From: Acidimicrobium sp. UBA3029
Lineage (GTDB): Bacteria; Actinomycetota; Acidimicrobiia; Acidimicrobiales; Ilumatobacteraceae
Assembly: GCA_002367695.1 (NCBI GenBank)
Contig: DFDK01000038.1
Coordinates: forward strand, 1 to 7,246
Direction: 5' to 3'
DNA length: 7,246 nucleotides
Positions 1 to 5,744 of this stretch are shown piece after piece (the stretch's first letter is position 1; every line of letters starts with the position of its first letter). The notes below the pieces were generated by a model. It was not told where the DNA came from. It did not search any database and worked only from the letters and a program-made list of their open reading frames with translations. The position numbers and the translations under genes were made by a program.

Positions 1-23
1 CTCTGCCATTGGGCTACGTCGGC
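1..23 (-). tRNA. tRNA gene, 5' fragment (isotype unknown), cut by the window edge
   Basis: Read on the minus strand, bases 23 to 1 match the first third of a tRNA. A 7-base acceptor strand GCCGACG is followed by T8-A9, the D-stem strand GCCC, a D loop AATGGCA that carries the invariant GG pair, and then GAG, the start of the returning D-stem strand. The anticodon arm, T arm and 3' end lie outside the window, so the amino acid cannot be assigned. One D-stem pair would be C-A rather than canonical. The gene points away from the PLP enzyme gene that starts at 89, so the 65 bases between them probably hold two divergent promoters. The call rests on motif spacing only. Confidence 0.6.
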
Positions 24-65
24 CAACGCCCACAAGGTTAGTGGTCACTGCGTGAGGTATTGACT

Positions 66-71
66 CATAAT
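66..71 (+). promoter_or_regulatory. Possible -10 element upstream of the first PLP enzyme gene
   Basis: CATAAT at 66-71 matches five of the six bases of the TATAAT consensus. A transcript starting about 7 bases downstream would leave a leader of only about 10 bases before the GTG at 89, which suits the absence of a Shine-Dalgarno sequence there. No good -35 hexamer is present at the normal distance (bases near 43-48 read GGTCAC). Two TTGAC direct repeats flank the element at 60-64 and 72-76. This is a weak, sequence-only prediction. Confidence 0.3.
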
Positions 72-88
72 TTGACAGAATGTAAAGC

Positions 89-1630
89 GTGAACTCAACA
101 GCTGCAATAGCCCAAGACTCAAACGCCCTGATCAGCCAGCTCGGCTTGGCCGACTCTGTGGTCGATACTGATGCCGTAACAGAGAGTGTGCGCAAGTGTG
201 CGGCCAACAATGTGGTTCTACCAACATTTGCGCAACTGGCAAACCCTGCGCTGATCGCGGCCGATGTTGCCAAAGGTGTCGACAAAAATGCACCAGATGC
301 TCGCAACCTCTTCAGGGTTCACTGGTTCAACGATATGCAAGGTAATCGGGTCAGCGTTCCTGATCATGTGGTCTTGCCAAAATCGCTCACTGGTATCGAT
401 AGTCCAATTGTGGTGATGTTCGGTGATCGCTTCCCAATGATCACTGCGCACAAGGTACTTGCTGCGTATTCATGCTTGGCGCCCCGAGTAATCACCGGTC
501 AATTCAACCCAACGACGCAACGAGCAGTATGGCCATCAACTGGCAACTACGCGCGCGGTGGGGTAGCGATTAGTCGAATCACGGGTGCGCGAGGCGTTGC
601 TGTGTTGCCGGCTGGCATGTCACAAGAACGTTTTGATTGGCTCGACAAATGGACGAGCGACCCGAGCGACATCATTCGCACACCGGGGACAGAGAGCAAT
701 GTTAAAGAAATTTATGATGCATGTAATGAAATGCAGCGCGATCCTAAAAATTTCATTTTTAATCAGTTCTGTGAGTTTGGCAATTACCTCGGCCACTTTG
801 AAGTAACTGGAGCAGCACTTGCGAGTGTGTATGAGCATGTTGCTCGATCGATGAATAATCCAAATCTGCGACTCGCTGCATTCACGTCGGCCACGGGTTC
901 TGCTGGCACCATCGGCGCTGGCGACAGATTGAAGGAAACGTATGGCACTAAAATCGTTGCGGTTGAGGCTCTTGAGTGCCCAACAATGCTCGAGAATGGT
1001 TTTGGCGAGCACAACATTCAGGGCATCGGCGACAAGCACATTCCGCTTATTCACAACGTAATGAATACTGACGTCATTGCCGCTGTGTCCGATCGCGCTA
1101 CCGATGAGCTTGACGTGTTATTTAACACCGATGCCGGTCGCGACTATTTAGTGAATCGCAAACATGTGCCGAAAGAAATTGTTGACACGTTGCAACACTT
1201 TGGTTTTTCGTCAATTTGCAATGTCATTGCTGCAATAAAGACAGCAAAATTGCTTGGACTTGGTAGCGATGACGTACTCATCACAATCGCCACAGATGGT
1301 GCTGACTTGTATCCAAGTGAACGGGTCAAGACTTTGGCGCGTCGGTTTAATAACAAGTTTGACGAAGTAGAAGCAGCCGAAATTTTTGCTGAACATTTGG
1401 GGACAGTGACCACTGAATCGATGATTGATTGCACCGAGCAAGACCGCAATCGCATCTTTAACCTTGGTTATTACACATGGGTTGAGCAGCAGGGAACACC
1501 ACTTTCGGTGTTCGAAGCCCGCAGGTCACAAACCTTCTGGCGCAATTTGCGCCGTTATGTTCCGGTTTGGGACGCACTTATCGACGAGTTCAACTCACGA
1601 GTAGCACAAGCAAAAGCAAATGCAGAATAA
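89..1630 (+). CDS. PLP-dependent fold-type II enzyme, cysteine synthase superfamily, substrate unknown (often annotated 'PLP-dependent protein subunit beta')
   Basis: The 513-residue product is a probable cytoplasmic lyase or synthase that uses pyridoxal phosphate for beta- or gamma-replacement or elimination on an amino acid. Seen in the sequence: a likely Schiff-base lysine in ITAHKVLAAY (Lys122), an asparagine substrate loop STGNYARGG (150-158), and a glycine-rich phosphate loop SATGSAGTIGAGD (267-279). These come in the order expected for fold type II. A conserved-looking block follows (about 293-326, ALECPTMLENGFGEHNIQG and onward). The protein exceeds the 300-350 residues of ordinary cysteine synthases because of an N-terminal segment of about 90 residues and a helical C-terminal extension after about 410. 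The extension is rich in Arg and aromatic residues and includes NLGYYTWVEQQG. The start is GTG at 89; an ATG at 80 meets a stop at once. No clear Shine-Dalgarno is visible. Two stop codons end the gene, and the next PLP enzyme begins 23 bases later. I recognise the family pattern from memory, but its reaction is not established to my knowledge. It should not be called CysK. Confidence 0.88.
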   Translation: MNSTAAIAQDSNALISQLGLADSVVDTDAVTESVRKCAANNVVLPTFAQLANPALIAADVAKGVDKNAPDARNLFRVHWFNDMQGNRVSVPDHVVLPKSLTGIDSPIVVMFGDRFPMITAHKVLAAYSCLAPRVITGQFNPTTQRAVWPSTGNYARGGVAISRITGARGVAVLPAGMSQERFDWLDKWTSDPSDIIRTPGTESNVKEIYDACNEMQRDPKNFIFNQFCEFGNYLGHFEVTGAALASVYEHVARSMNNPNLRLAAFTSATGSAGTIGAGDRLKETYGTKIVAVEALECPTMLENGFGEHNIQGIGDKHIPLIHNVMNTDVIAAVSDRATDELDVLFNTDAGRDYLVNRKHVPKEIVDTLQHFGFSSICNVIAAIKTAKLLGLGSDDVLITIATDGADLYPSERVKTLARRFNNKFDEVEAAEIFAEHLGTVTTESMIDCTEQDRNRIFNLGYYTWVEQQGTPLSVFEARRSQTFWRNLRRYVPVWDALIDEFNSRVAQAKANAE

Positions 1631-1653
1631 TAGCTAACGGGCATTATTCGTAT

Positions 1654-2991
1654 ATGTCGGTCGGTTCGATGGCGTCATCAAGTGCAACAGGGTGGAAATG
1701 TGCGGCGTGCGGTCACCGTGTTTCGGTAGAGCAGCCCTTCTCGTGGCGTTGTCCAAACTCATCAGATGGCGATCGTCATCATGTGCTGTTGTTGGAGCAA
1801 CCCATTGCTCCACTGAGATCAACCGGTGATCTCAATCCATATGTTGCTTTTAGAAAGTATCTCGCATGGGATGCCTTCGCGGCATCGCTTGGGTTGAACG
1901 ATGAACAACGTGAAGCGATCATTCGTCGTACTGATGATGCGGTTGCACGTATTGCTGGAACAGGTTTTCGTACAACGCCATTTGCTCGTAATGATGCGCT
2001 GTCTAAAGAGCTGGGTTTCACGAGTGGCGGCGGGGTATGGATCAAGGACGAAACCAATAATGTCGCTGGCTCACACAAAGCCCGACACCTGTTTGGCGAA
2101 TTACTTCATCTTGTCGTTGCACAAGAAGCCGGAGTCGCGCCGTGGAAGCGAGATGCTGATCGACCACAACTCGCTATCTCGTCATGTGGCAATGCTGCAT
2201 TTGCGGCAGCAACGTTGGCCAAGGCAGTCAATTGGCCGATATTGGTATTTGTGCCCGAAAATGCTGCGAGTGAACTCACCAATCTGTTGCTGAGTGTTGA
2301 TGCAACAATTGTTCGCTGCCCTCGACTTGCAAGTGATCTGCCTGGTGATCCGTGCGTTCATCGATTTCGTGAAGCTGTTGCTAAGGGTGCTATTCCATTC
2401 GGAGTACAGGGCACAGAAAATGCTTGGTGTCTTGACGGTGGGCGAACGATCGGGTGGGAGATCGCCGAGGCACAAGAACATGTCAGTGGTCCACCTCTCG
2501 ATCGAATTTTTATTCAGGTGGGTGGTGGCGCATTTGCGGCTTGTGCATCTGCGGGTTTATTTGCTGGGGGTCTTCGTCCACGTCTGCACAGTGTGCAAAC
2601 CGAGAGTTGCGCTCCACTAGCAAGGGCTTGGAATGCGGCATCGGCCTCTGGTGGGACACGCAATGCTGGCTCTCGATGGAATGAATGTATGTGGCCGTGG
2701 GAAAACCCAACCGACTCTCTTGCCGATGGCATCTTGGATGATGAAACATATGACTGGGTTCAGGTGTGCAACGCCATGTCGGAAAGTGATGGGTCACCAG
2801 TTGTTGCATCCGAACAACATGTTGTCTCTGCCTATGCAATGGCGCACAGTGTGACGACAATCAATGTGAGCCCAACCGGCACAGCAGGCTTGGCCGGGTT
2901 GCTTGCAATGCGCGATCAAATTGCCAATGATGAACGAATTGTCGTTGTGTTTAGTGGCGTACGGCGCAGCTTTATGCCACTACCGAGGTAG
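1654..2991 (+). CDS. Threonine-synthase-like PLP-dependent enzyme with N-terminal zinc-ribbon-like motif
   Basis: The 445-residue product is a second fold-type II PLP enzyme, distinct from the gene upstream. The N-terminus has a zinc-ribbon-like pattern, WKCAACG (Cys16, Cys19) and WRCPN (Cys33). A fourth cysteine is missing, so His42 or His43 might be the last ligand. The PLP core has the lysine in SHKARH (Lys142), a substrate loop SSCGNAA (176-182), a phosphate-binding glycine cluster QVGGGAFAA (288-296) and a late SPTGTAGLAG and FSGVRR region (406-438). Classical threonine synthase has a SFKDRG-like motif at the lysine, so SHKARH argues against calling this ThrC. A threonine dehydratase, diaminopropionate lyase-like or other beta-eliminating activity is equally possible. 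The start could be ATG 1654 or ATG 1669, and neither has a strong Shine-Dalgarno. I chose 1654 because it lies just after the upstream gene. Starting further upstream would overlap that gene by more than 60 bases with non-protein-like sequence. It is probably co-transcribed with both neighbours. Confidence 0.85.
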   Translation: MSVGSMASSSATGWKCAACGHRVSVEQPFSWRCPNSSDGDRHHVLLLEQPIAPLRSTGDLNPYVAFRKYLAWDAFAASLGLNDEQREAIIRRTDDAVARIAGTGFRTTPFARNDALSKELGFTSGGGVWIKDETNNVAGSHKARHLFGELLHLVVAQEAGVAPWKRDADRPQLAISSCGNAAFAAATLAKAVNWPILVFVPENAASELTNLLLSVDATIVRCPRLASDLPGDPCVHRFREAVAKGAIPFGVQGTENAWCLDGGRTIGWEIAEAQEHVSGPPLDRIFIQVGGGAFAACASAGLFAGGLRPRLHSVQTESCAPLARAWNAASASGGTRNAGSRWNECMWPWENPTDSLADGILDDETYDWVQVCNAMSESDGSPVVASEQHVVSAYAMAHSVTTINVSPTGTAGLAGLLAMRDQIANDERIVVVFSGVRRSFMPLPR

Positions 2992-3004
2992 TAGTCTGTT
3001 CGCC

Positions 3005-3619
3005 ATGACGTTCAATAATTCACTTGATGTCCCTTTCCAACCTGCTGTTGGTCTCGAAGGTGGACCAGAATCCCAAAACAATATTTTCCTCCGTCTTTTG
3101 AAGAGTCGTGTGATCATGCTCGGCAGCGATGTCAACGACGATGTTGCCAATCAGATCTGTGCGCAATTGTTGTTTCTTGAAGGCGAAGATCCAAAAGCAG
3201 ATGTGTGGTTGTACGTCAATAGCCCGGGTGGTTCAATCACAGCGGGCATGGCCATTTATGACACCATGCAGTTCATTAGTTGTGACGTTGCGACTGTCTG
3301 TTTGGGTCTTGCCGCATCAATGGGTCAGTTTTTGCTCACCGCTGGCACTGCGGGCAAGCGCTACACATTGCCGAATGCTCGCATCATGATGCACCAGCCA
3401 CTTGCTGGTTTGCGCGGTCAGGCTTCCGATATTGCTATTCAGGCCGAGCAGTTGGCTTTCACTAAGCACCGTATGGCGGAGCTCACTGCGCATCACTCTG
3501 GTCAGGCAATTGAGCAAATTCAAAAAGACTCAGAACGCGATCGCTGGTTCACACCAGAAAAAGCAAAAGAGTATGGCCTTGTCGACAAAGTGATTGTCAA
3601 GCGCGGAGAGATTCGCTAA
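3005..3619 (+). CDS. clpP: ATP-dependent Clp protease proteolytic subunit ClpP
   Basis: This 204-residue serine peptidase forms the barrel-shaped proteolytic core that degrades proteins unfolded by a Clp ATPase (ClpX or ClpC) in the cytoplasm. The catalytic triad is complete: Ser105 in GLAASMGQ, His130 in ARIMMHQPL and Asp179 in DSERDRW. The oxyanion and substrate-strand motif VNSPGGSITAGMAIYDTM (71-88) and the N-terminal IFLRLLKSRVIMLG (27-40) are typical, and the length is normal for the family. ATG 3005 fits the usual short N-terminus. An in-frame start about 100 bases earlier would overlap the upstream enzyme and add unrelated residues. The gap to the upstream stop is 13 bases and no clear Shine-Dalgarno is visible, which suggests read-through transcription from the PLP genes. 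Actinobacteria commonly carry paired clpP1-clpP2 next to clpX. Here a single clpP stands with metabolic genes, so it is probably one of several paralogues. Confidence 0.97.
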   Translation: MTFNNSLDVPFQPAVGLEGGPESQNNIFLRLLKSRVIMLGSDVNDDVANQICAQLLFLEGEDPKADVWLYVNSPGGSITAGMAIYDTMQFISCDVATVCLGLAASMGQFLLTAGTAGKRYTLPNARIMMHQPLAGLRGQASDIAIQAEQLAFTKHRMAELTAHHSGQAIEQIQKDSERDRWFTPEKAKEYGLVDKVIVKRGEIR

Positions 3620-3621
3620 AT

Positions 3622-3643
3622 ACAGCGATTGCAAATTTGCTGT
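3622..3643. terminator. Possible weak bidirectional hairpin between convergent genes
   Basis: Between the clpP stop (3619) and the stop of the opposing lipoprotein gene (3647) lie the arms ACAGC (3622-3626) and GCTGT (3639-3643), with a perfect palindrome GCAAATTTGC (3631-3640) partly inside. The stem is only about five pairs with a 12-base loop, and only a short T-rich stretch follows on the plus strand. Its position between convergent stops is what a terminator would need, but the structure is weak. Confidence 0.3.
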
Positions 3644-3646
3644 TTA

Positions 3647-4129
3647 TTACGGCAGCGTTATTGCAACATCGGTAGTTGCGACATCGGTAGTTGCGACATC
3701 GGTTGCAGGTTCCTGTAGCACCGATAATCCGGTCGAAATATCGACTCCGCACGTCGCGAGCACCCAAGTCGACACAGCTGCGGCACTTTTTTCAGATGCA
3801 TACGACAAATCGACTACTTCTTGCACGCTTATGGGGTCGGATGCATCAATCTTTGACGCTTTTTCCAGTAGCAACGTGAGCGCATCCCAATCGGTCTCAA
3901 CTTGCAGTGGTGCAACTTTTTGCAAATTTTTGTAATGCTTGACCGTTGACTTGATCATCTCGGGGGTGGCTGGTTGTTCGGCGATACCCGGCATTTCAAG
4001 GGCCATTTGACGACAAAAGTTGGTAGCGGTTCGCTCGGGGGCTGTGCAGCCAAGTAAACCAATCAAGCTCAATGTGCCAAACAGGACAGAGCCTGCACGG
4101 ATGTGCATAAAAACTTGCCGACGAATCAT
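3647..4129 (-). CDS. Small predicted secreted lipoprotein, function unknown
   Basis: The 160-residue product starts with a signal peptide: basic residues (Arg3, Arg4, Arg11), then a hydrophobic stretch of about 14 residues ending in a lipobox LIGLLGC. The predicted lipid-modified cysteine is Cys28, so the mature protein of about 133 residues should sit on the outer face of the membrane. It has two further cysteines, Cys39 (NFCRQM) and Cys127 (LATCGVDIS), which could form a disulfide. The body is mostly helical by composition, and the tail holds TDVAT repeats (143-156) encoded by a 15-bp tandem repeat. A late Trp followed by CGVD resembles small secreted proteins I associate with actinobacteria, but I know no assigned function. 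ATG 4108 (residue 8) is an alternative start that would still leave a good signal peptide. The gene converges on clpP with 27 bases between the stops and diverges from comM. The signal peptide and lipobox make it more credible than the plus-strand frames it covers. Confidence 0.75.
   Translation of the reverse strand: MIRRQVFMHIRAGSVLFGTLSLIGLLGCTAPERTATNFCRQMALEMPGIAEQPATPEMIKSTVKHYKNLQKVAPLQVETDWDALTLLLEKASKIDASDPISVQEVVDLSYASEKSAAAVSTWVLATCGVDISTGLSVLQEPATDVATTDVATTDVAITLP
3661..3705. repeat. 15-bp tandem repeat, three copies, in the lipoprotein 3' end
   Basis: Three adjacent 15-base units lie at 3661-3675, 3676-3690 and 3691-3705. Units one and two differ at one base, and units two and three at one base near the end. 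The plus-strand unit is TTGCGACATCGGTAG. In the minus-strand gene each unit encodes five residues (TDVAT-like), so changes in copy number would keep the reading frame. It sits just before the stop codon. Confidence 0.9.
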
Positions 4130-4211
4130 CGTTCAAGTATCTCACGCCGAGCTGTCGATATCTTGCGTTGTTGCAACACATTGTTGTGTAGTGCCGTACA
4201 CATGGAAGATC
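4130..4211. promoter_or_regulatory. Divergent intergenic region between the lipoprotein gene and comM
   Basis: These 82 bases must carry the start signals for both divergent genes. A perfect palindrome TGTTGCAACA lies at 4169-4178. Its right half CAACA (4174-4178) can also pair with TGTTG at 4182-4186 across a 3-base loop, giving three alternating half-sites. For comM, TTGCGT (4163-4168) and TGTAGT (4187-4192) with an 18-base spacer are a poor promoter match. A GGAAG at 4204-4208 lies only 3 bases before the comM ATG, which is short for a Shine-Dalgarno. For the lipoprotein gene no convincing promoter is visible. The palindrome could be a repressor site, but this is inference. Confidence 0.4.
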
Positions 4212-5744
4212 ATGGCCTTCGCTTCAGTACGTTCATCAACACTGCTAGGGGTTCAAGGTAAGGCTGTCGATGTAGAAATACATGTCGGCATGGGATTGCC
4301 TGGCTTCACCATTGTTGGCCAGCCTGATGAAGCGTGTCGAGAGTCGCGCGACAGAGTGCGTGCTGCGTTGTTGTCGTGCGACTTGCCATGGCCAAATCGG
4401 CGCATCACTGTCAATCTGGCCACCACTGTGCACGAACGCAAAGGTGGTGCTGGCCTGGATGTAGCAATTGCTATCGGCTTACTGATTGTGCAAGAGATGT
4501 TGCCACACGAAGTTGCGAAGAGGTATGCGTTTATTGCCGAACTTGGTCTAGATGGCACTCTGCGACCAGTTGCTGGAGTCGTGCCGCTTGTGGCAGCAAT
4601 TGATGACCGCATCGTGGTTGTTGCTAACGAGTGTGAACGCGAGGCTCGAATTGCGGCTCGCAATGAAGTCGTCTGTGCGCAAACGCTTGCGCATTTAGTG
4701 CAATGTCTTGTTGGTGAATCTGCTTGGACACCAGCGCCAATCCGAACAGTGGTCAATGTTGCGCTGCCAAGTATTGATATGAAAGACGTACGCGGACAGG
4801 CTGCGGCACGTCATGCACTCGAAATTGCAGCCGCTGGAGCACATCATTTGTTGTTTGTTGGTCCACCAGGAGCGGGAAAATCAATGCTCGCACAACGCAT
4901 CGGTGGCATTCTTCCTGCATTGACTGATGCCGAAGCTGTGGCGACCACCATTGTGCACTCGGCAGCACAAATTCCGTTGCCAGCAGCAGGCATTATTACG
5001 TTGCCTCCGTTTCGAGCACCGCACCATTCCACCTCGCTCGTTGCGATGGTTGGAGGCGGGGCAATCACTATGCGTCCAGGAGAGATCTCTCTTGCCACAA
5101 ATGGTGTGTTGTTTTTGGACGAATTAGGTGAGTTCGCACCAACGGTGTTGGATGCATTGCGACAACCGCTTGAAGACGGGGTGGTGCGTTTGGCGCGAGC
5201 AAAGTCGAGTATCACAATGCCGGCAAAGTTTTTGCTTCTTGCAGCAACTAATCCGTGTCCGTGTGGAGAGGGCATGCCTGGGGTGTGTGTTTGTGACGAT
5301 AGTGCCAAGAAGCGTTACTTGCGTCGATTTTCTGGACCACTGTTAGACAGATTTGATTTACGAGTTGCAGTGAGTCGTCCTCATGTCGATGAATTGCTGG
5401 CAGACACTCCTGCAGAGTCTTCGGCAGCAGTGGCTCAACGCGTGTTGCGAGTGCGAGAGATTGCAATGCTGCGCAGCGGATGTCTGAACTCAGATCTTTC
5501 ATCTGACTTGCTCGATGAATTTGCTCCACTCACTACTGCGGCAGCGGCACTGTTGCGTTATCACTTAGAAAAAGGACGTTTGTCTGGCCGCGGATATCAC
5601 CGAATTCGGCGCGTAGCTCGCACCATTGCCGACTTGCATGACGCTGTCGGTCACGGTGGCGACCACATCGATGAAGCTCATGTTGCTACTGCTCTTGCTC
5701 TACGCGTTGGTGTTCATCCGCAATTGAGCGGAGACAGACAATGA
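4212..5744 (+). CDS. comM: ComM/YifB family AAA+ ATPase (Mg-chelatase-like), DNA branch migration in transformation
   Basis: The 510-residue product has the full family layout. An N-terminal Lon-protease-like ChlI-type domain (about 1-170, with LPGFTIVGQPDEACRES near 29-45) precedes the AAA+ core. The core has Walker A GPPGAGKS (217-224), Walker B VLFLDELGEF (299-308), sensor AATNPCPCG (344-352), a Cys cluster (349, 351, 359, 361) that may bind metal, and RRFSGPLLDRFDL (371-383). The C-terminal region has SGRGYHRIRRVARTIADL (458-475). In Vibrio and Acinetobacter, ComM is a hexameric helicase that extends heteroduplex during natural transformation; in other bacteria its role is less clear. ATG 4212 gives the family's usual N-terminus (short lead then TLLGVQG). 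Earlier in-frame codons would run into the divergent intergenic region and past it into the lipoprotein gene. It overlaps dprA by 4 bases. In mycobacteria a yraN-like gene precedes comM, and it is absent from this position here. Confidence 0.96.
   Translation: MAFASVRSSTLLGVQGKAVDVEIHVGMGLPGFTIVGQPDEACRESRDRVRAALLSCDLPWPNRRITVNLATTVHERKGGAGLDVAIAIGLLIVQEMLPHEVAKRYAFIAELGLDGTLRPVAGVVPLVAAIDDRIVVVANECEREARIAARNEVVCAQTLAHLVQCLVGESAWTPAPIRTVVNVALPSIDMKDVRGQAAARHALEIAAAGAHHLLFVGPPGAGKSMLAQRIGGILPALTDAEAVATTIVHSAAQIPLPAAGIITLPPFRAPHHSTSLVAMVGGGAITMRPGEISLATNGVLFLDELGEFAPTVLDALRQPLEDGVVRLARAKSSITMPAKFLLLAATNPCPCGEGMPGVCVCDDSAKKRYLRRFSGPLLDRFDLRVAVSRPHVDELLADTPAESSAAVAQRVLRVREIAMLRSGCLNSDLSSDLLDEFAPLTTAAAALLRYHLEKGRLSGRGYHRIRRVARTIADLHDAVGHGGDHIDEAHVATALALRVGVHPQLSGDRQ
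5730..5733 (+). promoter_or_regulatory. Shine-Dalgarno for dprA, inside the comM 3' end
   Basis: GGAG, in GCGGAGAC, ends 7 bases before the dprA ATG at 5741. It is the clearest ribosome binding site in the window. Together with the ATGA stop-start overlap it fixes the dprA start and suggests re-initiation after comM translation. Confidence 0.7.

Noticed and set aside
72..77. Perfect -35 hexamer TTGACA
   Set aside because: No -10 lies 16-18 bases downstream, and a start there would fall inside the coding region of the first gene.
620..1054. 144-residue minus-strand frame opposite the first PLP gene
   Set aside because: It is antisense to conserved PLP motifs, with no recognisable domain or ribosome site.
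1567..1653. Upstream in-frame extension of the threonine-synthase-like gene
   Set aside because: It would overlap the 3' end of the preceding gene by more than 60 bases, and the added residues (rich in Ser, Arg, Thr) look like an out-of-frame reading of that gene.
2903..3004. Upstream in-frame extension of clpP
   Set aside because: It overlaps the second PLP gene and adds 34 residues unlike any ClpP N-terminus. ATG 3005 gives the normal family length.
3594..3935. Plus-strand frame with Ser/Val/Thr-rich repeats opposite the lipoprotein gene
   Set aside because: It overlaps the clpP end, has no start signal, and its repetitiveness comes only from the tandem repeat. The minus-strand frame has a signal peptide and lipobox.
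4020..4211. Upstream in-frame extension of comM
   Set aside because: It would run through the divergent gap and over the opposing lipoprotein gene. ComM homologues begin just before the TLLGVQG segment.
4253..5308. Long open frames on the minus strand opposite comM (about 167 and 154 residues)
   Set aside because: They are antisense to a strongly conserved gene, rich in Ser, Arg, Pro and Thr as expected of shadow frames, and show no domain motif.
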